The position numbers were made by a program, and so were the translations under genes. The notes under the pieces were generated by a model. The model ran no database searches, was not told the DNA's origin, and worked only from the letters and a program-made list of their open reading frames with translations. Shown in pieces: positions 47,356 through 57,006 of a DNA stretch of 64,000 nucleotides (position 1 is the first letter of the stretch; each line of letters starts with the position of its first letter). The stretch spans positions 92,191,287 through 92,255,286 of the forward strand of contig NW_025335268.1 of NCBI RefSeq assembly GCF_004798865.1, given 5' to 3'. The stretch comes from Varanus komodoensis (lineage: Eukaryota; Chordata; Lepidosauria; Squamata; Varanidae).

Positions 47356-48439
47356 AAGTGTATGGTTGACACAGTGCATAAAGTCTTACAAGTTGGACTG
47401 GAAACTTTTATTTCTTACACCAAATGTTCTTTTTTAATGCCATTTGGTGACAGGCATGAATGAGGATCTGAGTAGACACATATACTAGGCAAAGGAGCAC
47501 TTCCTTTGATATGTTCTAAATTTACTCATCAGTAATGCCACCATAACCTTTTGTTCTCATATAAAGGAAACAATTAAAAAAAACAAGGTCTGAGCCTATA
47601 AATGTTCATTCACCAAACAGCCAAACAAATACCATAAGAAATCCATGAAATCAAACTTGTGTGCTTTCTCTAGGGGTCTTGGTTTTATATGCAGTAGCAG
47701 TCATATGTTACTCAAAAGTGTATATCAGTATAAAGACCTATTAAATTAGGTCTTTACTTCCTAATATGGAAATGCCAAATTTATATCAAGTGAGTGCTGA
47801 ACTTTTTTAGCTTTCAGATCTCAACTCTGATTGCTGTTGTACTGGAAAACCAAGAGCATGGATTTACAATATACAGTACAAAGTCTCTGCTGCTATGTGG
47901 GGCAAGGTGCTCAGTGTTACCAAAGAAGCATGGCTGGTTTCAGATTTATTTGAAAGGAAGATGCCTTTGGTTGATTACATATGCACACTCATAACAGTTT
48001 TGTGCATTTTGTTCCCAAGTTTTCCTAGCCATCTTGGAAACAATGGAACAGGCCTGCAGTTAGTTTAGGAGACTATCTATTGTATTTTCATCTAAAACAG
48101 TTTTAAACTGGAAAACAACAAAGAAAAAACTATTTCGTGTGGACTCAATTAATTTTCTGTAGACTATGACAGCCTCTATTACCATAAAATTAAAAGATCA
48201 CTCAGATTCTCAGGCCAAGTAAAATTAAACCTTTCATTAGGGGCACCATATGATGATGATGAGCATGATGATGATAAGAAGAGAGGTTTCAAGTTGCAAA
48301 GAATTAAACAGGAAAGGAAAAAAGTAAGCTCTTGATGTTAACTGGGTCCTTGTTTTGCAGTTTTAAGATGGCAAATGGGCCCCCAGTTAGTTTTATCATG
48401 CACATATTAGTAATACTAATATATTAATGCCACTTAATA
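47356..48439. other. DGKH intron, no recognised element
   Basis: Intronic sequence with a GATGATGAT patch near 48252-48275 and a small 10-bp palindrome at 47731-47756. Nothing else was identified. Confidence 0.45.
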
Positions 48440-48725
48440 CGTTAAAATCCTGAGTGGTTCACATATTAATATTAAAATTCACATTTAAAATACATTATTA
48501 AGAACTATTGTAATTACAAAAACAATATAGAGCAGTACAAAGAGCCGTAAGATGGAGCAGCATATGATTAATTGCAAACCAGGGAAATCTTGGGTGAACA
48601 AGCATATTTTTAGAAGGTGTTTGAAATGTGCCACATTTTCTGTCTCCCAAACTCTACAGAGGAGAGTTTTCTAGAAGGTGGTTCTGCCACTGAGAAGGTC
48701 AGTTGTTGAAGTATTACGAAAGAAC
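48440..48725 (-). mobile_element. Old L2/CR1-group LINE 3' end
   Basis: Minus-strand sequence parallel to 4100-4400: aaatcttgggtgaacaagca, then ttttagaaggtgtttgaaat and ctagaaggtggttctgccac, corresponding to the ORF2 C-terminus and 3' UTR. Eroded and frameless. Confidence 0.6.
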
Positions 48726-48753
48726 ATTCTGTTGGTTGTGGAATGATCAGCAA

Positions 48754-48773
48754 CACCCCCCCCCCCCCCCCCC
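48754..48773. repeat. Homopolymer C run
   Basis: About twenty consecutive C bases. Length is likely to vary between individuals and to be error-prone in assembly. Confidence 0.98.
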
Positions 48774-48845
48774 CGTTATGAACTGCCCAGAGAGCTTCAA
48801 CTATGAGTAGCATAGAAATGTAATGTAGTAATAATAAGACAACCT
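48774..48845 (+). repeat. L2-like LINE 3' terminus remnant
   Basis: gttatgaactgcccagagag, then an agcatagaaatgtaatgtag segment and AATAATAA, resembles the L2-type 3' hairpin and tail on the plus strand. It is opposite in orientation to the fragment just before it. Confidence 0.5.
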
Positions 48846-49676
48846 GATGCATATTGGATTGACATTGGCTGCACACAGGTGGACTCCTCTTTTGTATGTA
48901 AAGCTCACTTCCTTATTGGATTATTTATCTTTTTTTAGTAAGGTGTATATTAAATCTACTGTTTGTTTTTAATTCCCAAATTATTGGTCTGATTTTCTAT
49001 GCTAACTACGTCTGTGAGAGACAGGTGTTAAATCTGCATTGCGTAAGCTTAAGTCCTCATTTTCTAGAAACTGTAGTATCCCTGGACAAGTTGCTTAATT
49101 ATTCAGCTACTCATGGAGTTAGGGGCTTTTCCCTAATGTTTAATTTTGTCACATGGGATATTTAAAAGACTGTGTAAACTCATTCTGTGAGCCAAATAGC
49201 CTCGATGCATATAGAATCATGGTATGTGTGTACATGTGTGGTGAAAAATTCTGTAGTACACATTTAAGAACTTACGGAAGATGTGGACTCTGCCTCTGAA
49301 TGTATATATCCTGCTCATACAACAATGAAGAAAAGCTATATTTCTTGCAGCAAGGCAACCTGGATATGTGTGATGATGGTGGTGGTTTGGAGACTATCAT
49401 ATCACTGTTCTGGATTGTGATAAAAACTACTATAGCAGTTCTATGAATAGAATTTAGTGAAGGATTATTTGGTAGTGTTTGTCACCTGGAAGGGTTCAAA
49501 GGTCCCCCCTTGCTATTAAAAGAAACGCGATTGCTCAATGGAAGATTCTGTTTCTTCAGTATCTGAGGAAGTAGTTTGTACTCAGAAACTTAAGTCCCGA
49601 TAAGGAAGACATTATTTTCCATTTTCATCTTCTCCTGGTACCTCTGCAACTTGTAAACAATTCTCTTACCTTGCAG

Positions 49677-49781
49677 GTTATTACTCCATGTCGAAAACTC
49701 ATCTTGTGTGCAGATAACAGAAAAGAAATGGAAGACTGGATTGCAGCACTGAAGACTGTACAGAATCGTGAACATTTTGAG
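49677..49781 (+). CDS. DGKH: DGKH coding exon: PH domain, last part
   Basis: Thirty-five codons: [20 protein letters not shown], then [15 protein letters not shown]. This closes the PH domain; the Trp in MEDWIAAL is the conserved Trp of the C-terminal PH helix. The acceptor is ttctcttaccttgcag and the donor is gtagcc, both phase 0. [12 protein letters not shown] and [14 protein letters not shown] are eta-type; delta has PFRRLMLCAEN and ISSLKSVQTREPYE (from memory). The exon is separated from the previous one by 30,992 bases. Confidence 0.96.
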
Positions 49782-49825
49782 GTAGCCTTATTTATTATAG
49801 CCTGACCTCCAACTTCCTTCTTTCT

Positions 49826-49925
49826 TTCCTCCTTCCTTCCTTCCTTCCTTCCTTCTAGCTTTTGTATGCCATCCTTTATATCAATATCTCAGGACGGCTT
49901 ACCACTTGCCATTCATATATGATGT
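49826..49925 (-). repeat. (CTTC)n microsatellite and LINE 3' end remnant
   Basis: A CTTC/CCTT run at about 49826-49857 is followed by agcttttgtatgccatcctt and ctcaggacggcttaccactt. The latter two resemble the minus-strand L2-type 3' end. Confidence 0.6.
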
Positions 49926-50079
49926 CTGTTTCATCAGTATGGTTCCTTATTCTGCGGGGTAATTGCATCAGAACATCTTATAAGTAATATAAATTTAAAA
50001 TGGCTACTCTGTAGTACAAAGATCTTCCAGTCTTGTAATTGTGATTAATCCAAGATAGGAAAGAATAATTGAATTTGTA

Positions 50080-50260
50080 TGTTTGTTTATTTATTAAAAG
50101 CTTTTCTATCCCTTCCCCTACAGAATGTCTCAGGATGGCTTACAATAAATAACTAGAACAGCCCCACAGAATCTGGCCATAATATACTAAAACTCCAATT
50201 AAAATTAATTAAACATTAAAATAATGGGAAAGGGTGTTGCCTGACACCAAAAAGAATATT
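50080..50260 (-). repeat. L2/CR1-group LINE 3' end fragment
   Basis: tttatttattaaaagctttt, then ctcaggatggcttacaataa and an AAATTAATT-rich 3' UTR, parallels 15355-15500 in reverse orientation. Only the 3' UTR remains. Confidence 0.65.
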
Positions 50261-51277
50261 TTCCCCAAAATGAATGATACTACTCAATTACTATCTTTGG
50301 TTTAGAGTACAACAATAAAATAGAAGAGCTGTGTGTAGTATAAGAGTTAGTATTCAAGTACTGGTTTTATTTTGGAAACCACCTCTTCTATGGTTGTACA
50401 AGTTGAAAACAAATGCATGTACACATGTGTGCATGTGTGTGCATATACATAATGTTATATATCTGCATGACAATAAATGATCAGTTGGTAAAAGTACAGT
50501 GACAACTTGAGGGAGAACATTGGCACTTCCTGCTCCCCCCTGCTCCCATCCATTCTTGATGCTGCAACCTGTGCTGAGAAGGATTGGTGGATGATTTTAT
50601 CCTGCAGTAAGGAGTTGGATTAGATACGGTTAGAGAACCTGTTTCAGCCCAAAGTCCAAATGCAATTTTATAAAGCCTTTTGAGGTCACATTCCAGTGGT
50701 TACTGGGACCAAAGGGGCCAAAAATAGCAGTATATTGCAGATTAAAGCCCTTATTACCAGTATTTAAGCCTTGAAAGCAGCCTTTCATTTGTTTAAAATG
50801 GTGAAAAACTGCACAAAACCTGTGAAGCCCCTAAACAATTGTGGGGCCAAAGGAAGGCTGTCCAAGGAACCCAGGAGTATAGATTGGGGCCCTAGTTTAG
50901 ATTTTTATTCCCTTCCAACTCTGGTTAAATGACAATCTTTATTATTAATGCTCATGGAGAAAGCTTAGTCTCAGAATCCCTCTTGTTTGTAGCTATCAAA
51001 TCTGCAATTTACAAAATTCAAGGTTGACTGTATTCTAGTGCTCAGTGCAGAAATGCTTGCTGGGCATTTCATTCACATTTCACCCCATGCTGTCCTTTCA
51101 GTTTATTGTTCATTTTCCTCCTGTTTGCCTTACAGCATGACATTCTTGTCCCTTCTGTTTTTCTGTAGCTATGGAGATAATGCTTCTGTCTCATAAAAAT
51201 GATTTTAAAAGCTCAATTTTATATTTGTTGTAGTGGCCATAGGAATAACAGCTTAGCATTTCTGAATTCATTTTCAG
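50261..51277. other. DGKH intron, no recognised element
   Basis: Contains a short TG/CA-rich stretch near 50414-50445. Nothing else was recognised. Confidence 0.45.
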
Positions 51278-51410
51278 TCCACCCAGTACAGTATGGACCA
51301 TTTCTCAGGGATGCATAACTGGTACGCCTGTTCACATGCTCGACCAACATACTGCAATGTGTGTCGGGAGGCACTTTCTGGGGTTACATCCCATGGACTC
51401 TCTTGTGAAG
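51278..51410 (+). CDS. DGKH: DGKH coding exon: first C1 zinc finger, first part
   Basis: Forty-four codons plus one base: [20 protein letters not shown], then [19 protein letters not shown] and GLSCE. It encodes most of the first C1 (cysteine-rich, diacylglycerol/phorbol-ester type) domain. The pattern H-x12-C-x2-C-x13-C begins here and is completed in the next exon, so every zinc ligand is present. The acceptor is ttcattttcag and the donor is gtaaca; the 3' boundary is phase 1. Confidence 0.97.
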
Positions 51411-51519
51411 GTAACAGCCATTTATACTATCCTAGCTGAGGCATGAATACATTCATCTTGCAGGAAGGCATCAGTTGGAACCAAACTGCATTAGTCCATA
51501 GCCATTCAGGATGGATATA

Positions 51520-53062
51520 CAGTATATCACAGAAGTGAGTACACCCCTCACATTTTGTAAATATTTTATTACATCTTTTCATGTGACGGCCCTGAAGAAA
51601 TGACACTTTGCTACAATGTAAAGTAGTGAGTATACAGCTTGTATAACAGTGTAAATTTGCTGTCCCCTCAAATCACTCAACACACAGCCATTAATGTCTA
51701 AACCGCTGGCAACAAAAGTGAGTACACCCCTAAGTGAAACTGTCCAAATTGGGCATTATTAGCCATTTCCCCTCCCTGGTGTCATGTGACTCGTTAGTGT
51801 TACAAGGTCTCAGGTGTGAATGGGGAGCAGGTGTGTTAAATTTGGTGTTATCGCTCTCTCTCATACTGGTCACTGGAAGTTCAACATGGCACCTCATGGC
51901 AAAGAACTCTCTGGGGATCTGAAAAAAAGAATTGTTGCTCTACATAAAGATGGCCTAGGCTATAACAAGATTGCCAAGACCCTGAAACTGAGCTGCAAGA
52001 AGTTGAGTGCACGTGCTCAGTGTCATATCCAGAGGTTGGCTTTGGGAAATAGATGTATGAGTGCTGTCAGCATTGCTGCAGAGGTTGAAGGGGTGGTGGG
52101 TCAGCCTGTTAGTGCTCAGACCAAACACTGCACACTGCATGAAATTGGTCTACAGGACTGTCATCCCAAAATGAAGCCTCTTCTAAAGATGATGCACAAG
52201 AAAGCCTGCAAACAGTTTGCTGAAGACGAGCCGACTAAGGACATGGATTAGTGGAACCATGTCCTGTGGTCTGATGAGACCAAGATAAACTTATTTGGTT
52301 CAGATGGTGTCAAGCGTGTGTGGTGACAACCAGGTGAGGAGTACAAAGACAAGTGTGTCTTGCCTACAGTCAAGCATGGTGGTGGGAGTGTCATGGTCTG
52401 GGGCTGCATGAGTGCTGCTGGTACTGGGGAGCTACAGTTCATTAAGGGAATCATGAATGCCAACATGTACTGTGACATACTGAAGCAGAGCATTATCCCC
52501 TCCCTTCGGAAACTGGGCCGGGCAGTATTCCAACACGATAATGACCCCAAACACACCTCAAGATGTCAACTGCCCTGCTAAAGAAGTTGCGGGTAAAGGT
52601 GATGGACTGGCCAAGCATGTCTCCAGAACTAAACCCTATCGAGCATCTGTGGGTCATCCTGAAATGGAAGGTGGAGGAGCGCAAGGTCTCTTAACATCCA
52701 CCAGCTCCGTGATGTCATCATGGAGGAGTGGAAGAGGACTCCAGTGGCAACCTGTGAAGCTCTGGTGAACTCCATGCCCAAGAGGGTTAAGGCAGTGCTG
52801 GAAAATAATGGTGGCCACACAAAATATTGACACTTTGGGCCCAATTTGGACAGTTTCACTTAGGGGTGTACTCACTTTTGTTGCCAGCAGTTTAGACATT
52901 AATGGCTATGTGTTGAGTGATTTTGAGGGGACAGCAAATTTACAGTTATAGAAGCTGAATACTCACTACATTGTAGCAAAGTGCCATTTCTTCAGGGTTG
53001 TCACATGAAAAGATATAATATTTACAAAATGTGAGGGGTGTACTCACTTCTTTGATATACTG
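51520..53062 (+). mobile_element. Tc1-type DNA transposon, nearly full length
   Basis: Terminal inverted repeats of about 220 bases begin cagtatatcacagaagtgag and end with the complement, each flanked by TA (51518-51519, 53063-53064). This is the normal Tc1/mariner target. Each repeat holds two copies of a gtgagtacacccct motif (51535-51551 and 51718-51736; 52857-52875 and 53031-53047), the IR/DR arrangement known in Sleeping Beauty-like Tc1 elements. The transposase gene lies between. The element begins 109 bases after the exon donor. Confidence 0.96.
51886..52830 (+). pseudogene. Tc1 transposase, broken
   Basis: The frame starts MAPHGKELSGDLKKRIVALH at 51886. The first HTH is followed directly by KKLSARAQCHIQRLALGNR, so about 25-30 residues of the paired-like DNA-binding domain are missing relative to the family. 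All three DDE acidic residues remain: Asp in WSDETKINLF (52273-52275), Asp in QHDNDPKHT (52537-52539) and Glu in NPIEHLW (52641-52643). The spacing fits DD34E if one lost base is allowed for. In-frame stops lie near 52249 (TAG) and 52324 (TGA), and a one-base frameshift follows the PKHTS block near 52560. The copy cannot make active enzyme. Confidence 0.93.
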
Positions 53063-53164
53063 TAATAGTCTAAGCCTTCCATGTCCTCTGTCAAAACTTG
53101 CAAATGGTTCCAGATATGTAAATCCTCTTTTGATTGCAAATGAAGAATGAGGAGAATGATGCAA

Positions 53165-53183
53165 AATTATGTATGTATGTATG
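53165..53183. repeat. (GTAT)n microsatellite
   Basis: About four to five tandem tatg units. Short and probably polymorphic. Confidence 0.85.
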
Positions 53184-53214
53184 TGATAGATAATTGTGAC
53201 CATGCAATATGCTA

Positions 53215-53700
53215 GTAGCTTCTAGGATTGAGTACTGTAATCTAGTGTACATGGGACCGACTTTGAACATTGCAGTGGGTTCAAAATTGAGCCACTAGGT
53301 TGCTAACTGAGACTAGTTTTGGGGAACTCATCTCACCAATAATTAAAGAATGTGTTAGTCAACTTGTGATTAATTTCTGAGTGCAGTTCTAAGTGATAGT
53401 AGTTATCTTTGGATCTCAGAACCTAGAGGAAGCTTCCTTCCACATCATTCTGTCCATGAGCTTAGGAAAATTTTACACAAACTCTTCTTGATGTCTCTGT
53501 CATCCTGAGGTCACCTAGGTGGTGAGTGGAGAGGGGTGCCTTGGTGGTAACAGTTTATGGAATTCTCTCCCCACAAGAGACTTACCTGGCAACTACATGG
53601 CTGTCCTTTCAGCATTTTCCTCCTCCCAGGCTTTTAGAATTTTAGAGAGTTCTTACATTTTTAAGATTCTTAGGGTGTTATAAATGTTGTGGGAGGGAAC
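53215..53700 (+). mobile_element. Old L2/CR1-group LINE 3' part
   Basis: Plus-strand pieces align with the better copy: SRIEYCNLVYMG near 53222-53260 (compare SRLDYCNALCVG) and gtttatggaattctctcccc with acttacctggcaactacatg near 53550-53600 (compare the WNALP...LAPSSY region). There are many frame breaks. Confidence 0.6.
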
Positions 53701-54065
53701 ATCCATCTAAAGTCCAGAATGCCATTTTGGATTATCTGAGCAATGGAACTGTAATGAAAGAAATTTATCTGCTAATTCATTATCATTGCTATTTCCTATA
53801 GAATTGCTAGAGTAGTTTAGAATATTTTTGGTAAACTATGCCTGCTTCAAATGTGTCATTTGAGAATGGGAATTGTTATAATATTTTGAGAATAATTGGC
53901 TTTAGAACAGAACCAAATTGGTTAGGTATTTGATGCTAAAACGAAAGAAAACTAGTATTTTTAAATTTAGCATTTTAGTTAGGCATAACCTAGGAGTTTG
54001 CTGTGATCAGCTCATTATAGAGACTGTGCTTAGAAAGATTGATCTCCCTCCCCCTTTTTTTCTAG

Positions 54066-54172
54066 TATGCAAATTTAAAGCCCACAAGAGGTGTGCTGTC
54101 CGTGCAACGAATAACTGCAAATGGACAACGTTGGCATCTATTGGAAAAGATATCATTGAAGATGAAGATGGG
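54066..54172 (+). CDS. DGKH: DGKH coding exon: first C1 zinc finger, end, and linker
   Basis: With the carried base it gives [20 protein letters not shown], then [16 protein letters not shown]. This supplies the remaining ligands of the first C1 domain (C-x4-H-x2-C-x7-C) and the linker to the second. The acceptor is cccctttttttctag and the donor is gtaggt (phase 0). The linker has EDEDG, where I recall EDADG in human eta. Confidence 0.97.
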
Positions 54173-55270
54173 GTAGGTACAAGACCTTTTGTCATGTGGG
54201 GAAAGCTAGCCTGAATCTAGACATACACCCTCCTTCTCTAAGGTGCTCTGGGGATGAGTGGGAGGAAGGTCTATATGTACTTCTAGAGCGTAAGGAAGTG
54301 GCACTCTTTATTCCAAAGATGAGTCCAACAAAGCAGAAAACTTCAGAACAACTTCACAAAGTCACTGTGGGTGGGAATAGCCAAAAGTAATAACCCTGCT
54401 TGGGATATACTGTGGCCAGAACTCTGGGGTGCTCTAAAGTGTGGAAAGTTAGCAGGTTAGCTCTCAAAAGGAGAAAATATAAAAAATGGTTGATTTTATT
54501 TACCCTGCATGTTAATATTATTACTCTGACAAAGGTTTATATGTTAGCTGTCCCTATGATAAACTATTCTAGAGAGAGAATGGTTCTTGGTTCAATCCTA
54601 AACAGTGCCAAACCTCAAGTGACAGATGTAGTCAAGCCACTGTTTCATGATGCTATAAAATTAAACATATAAGTTAAGCAAAAGTTGCCAAGAAGTAATT
54701 CTAAAAGAGGAAACTTCAAAAATTAGGGGTTTAGTTCAAAGTAAGTTGAAGGGGAAAATCAGGATGCCTAGAGGTAATTTTAAATAGCCATTGTACCTAA
54801 AATTTAAAAGACACTCCAGGACACTGAACAGAATTAAATAGAAGCTAAAATTAAATATATACATAAATGCAACAGTTTAGAAGAACAATATGCACATTAG
54901 CATGCAAATTCAAAAAGCTATTCAAAGCAAATGTCCAAATGAGGAAAATAACAAGCACAAATTCTGGCAAAACAATTACATACTGGAGATACGTCAAGCA
55001 AAAAACAAGTGGAATAAGCAAACTGTTGATAGCATTATGACAAATACAAAGTTCTTAAAATACATCATAAACAGGAAACTACTCATATTGGGCCACTGCA
55101 TGATAGGGATGGAAATCACAGACACACAGAGTGAATGAGAGCAGCCATTGGTGCAGATGACTGATACCAGTATGTGAAGCACATTTTTTTAGAAAGGGCA
55201 TCTGTAGACTTAAATTGGTATAGTATGAAATGACAAAAAGAGCCAGTGTGGTGTATGAAATGACAAATTT
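54173..55270. other. DGKH intron with a duplicated SINE head
   Basis: No gene was found. The last part (55223-55255) holds gtatgaaatgacaaa followed by the first bases of the SINE head, both repeated just downstream. Confidence 0.5.
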
Positions 55271-55275
55271 AAAAA

Positions 55276-55500
55276 GAGCCAGTGTGGTGTAGTGGTTAAG
55301 AGCGTGGGACTGAGACTCAGACGACCTGGGTTCTAGTCCCCACTCAGCCATGGAGCCAACTGGGTGACTTTGGGCCAGTCACAGACTCTCAGCCCAACCT
55401 ACCTCACAGGGTTGTTGTTGTGGGGATAAGATGGAGGAGGAGAATGACGTAAGCTACCTTGAGCCCTTTGTAGGAAAAAGGCAGGATATAAATCGATAAA
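55276..55500 (+). repeat. MIR-like tRNA-derived SINE, full length
   Basis: The plus strand starts gagccagtgtggtgtagtgg. The A box is at about 55285-55303 and the B box (gggttctagtccc) at about 55328-55340. The core and L2-like tail end tttgtaggaaaaaggcagga, then tataaat, followed by a GAAA repeat. It is the cleanest copy of this family in the window. Confidence 0.9.
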
Positions 55501-55519
55501 GAAAGAAAGAACAAGTATG

Positions 55520-56015
55520 CATGCAAGGTATCTTATCTTCTCCAAACATCCATGCAAATTAGAAAAGTTACTACCTGTCTCTGGAGCTCCATGGCATCTG
55601 CCTGGGGTTTGAGGGAGAGGCAGGAAATTCTTCAATGTACACTGCAGAAGGTCAAAACTCCTGTTGATTCTTACCATCTCAACCACAGCGCAAGTTAGAG
55701 AAGACCTGTGTGTCTGTCTCTTGAACCATCTGGCAAACACAGGGGGCTTGGGAGATGTGGATATTTTTGCTGCTTGGATTTGGATAAAAAAAGAAGCAGT
55801 GGGAAAGATTCCTTCCTCAAACTTCAGTTTAACAGAAATCTCAGGGATGGGATATGTGCTGTAGAGACTCCTTCTTGCCAGAAGGCCTGCAACATGAACT
55901 GATGATTTGATTTGTGGAAGCCTGCCTGGAAGCATCTGACTGTCACTGTTAGGAGCATGCTGGTAGGCCCTTGGTCTGATCCATCAGGGCTGCTTTGATG
56001 TTCTTAAGAAGAGAG
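55520..56015. repeat. Probable dispersed repeat, unclassified
   Basis: The right end (gtaggcccttggtctgatcc, then atcagggctgctttgatgtt) looks like the 3' end of a widespread reptile/bird SINE-like repeat. The left portion (55520-55900) is not recognised. An open frame here (55399-55935 -) mixes this with the SINE and is not a gene. Confidence 0.35.
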
Positions 56016-56159
56016 GCCTTGATTCTGAACCTTGTCAATATTTGCTTCTCTTGAGAGTGATAGAAAAGCAACTATTTAAAATTTTGGAGAAGCCTTAGAT
56101 AATGTCTTTATTATCTTAGAATGGTAAAGACATACATTTCTTCTTTGTTCGGTTTGCAG

Positions 56160-56285
56160 ATTTCAATGCCACATCAGTGGCTTGAAGGAAATCTACCTGT
56201 GAGTGCCAAATGCATGGTGTGTGATAAAACTTGTGGCAGCGTCCTGCGCTTGCAAGACTGGCGCTGTCTCTGGTGCAAAGCCATG
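56160..56285 (+). CDS. DGKH: DGKH coding exon: second C1 zinc finger, first part
   Basis: Forty-two codons: [20 protein letters not shown], then [20 protein letters not shown] and AM. This is the second C1 domain: H-x12-C-x2-C-x14-C-x2-C, completed in the next exon. The acceptor is ttctttgttcggtttgcag and the donor is gtgagc, both phase 0. Type II DGKs carry two such fingers between the PH and catalytic domains, in the same order as here. Confidence 0.97.
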
Positions 56286-57006
56286 GTGAGCTGTGCAGTT
56301 ACACTGCACTACTGATATATTTTTACATTCTTTTGCTGCATTGTATGTGTGCATCCTGATAATGCCACCTGTGCGAAGAAGAAAGTTTTTAGCTTACTTT
56401 TATCATTCTTGTGGTCATGAGAGCATGGGCAAGTATAATAAAATAAATAGCCATCTGTTGATGCTTCTCTGAAGTTTGGAAGACTATCCAATTGCTGTGA
56501 TCGCAACTTAAGGCATACCTATCAATCTGCCATGATGTTACCAGAATGACAGAAGGACATTTCGCTTGAATTGAATAAACTGAGTGGAATACCAGATGAC
56601 TGCCTGTCTGGTCCTTTGCCATAAACTAAAGATCACATCTGAAAGCAGTAATAAATATATTGGAGCTTTCAAATGCAGAACTTGAGACCTAAATATAAGC
56701 TGCTCTTACATTCTGGGAACTGCATATTAACAGGTTGTATTTGAACACAATTGCATTGAATTATTTTGGATGCATTATTGCTTCTTAATTGCAAATCCTA
56801 AAAATAATAAATTTGTTGATGTGAATATTAGAAAAGCAAACAAAAAGAAAGAGGCCTAAGATGTCCAAAACTTCAAACTTTACTATTTTACATGTTAATC
56901 GTTTACATTATTTGAGAGAAACATTATGACTAATTACAAACCTTTAAAAAAATATTCAAGGCCTTTGAGAAAGATCAAAGGCTGTTTCTTTGTGTATCTC
57001 ATTTTT

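Noticed and set aside
55276-55345. tRNA gene suggested by A and B boxes
   Set aside because: It is the head of a SINE with many copies; the cloverleaf is not preserved and the body and tail follow directly.
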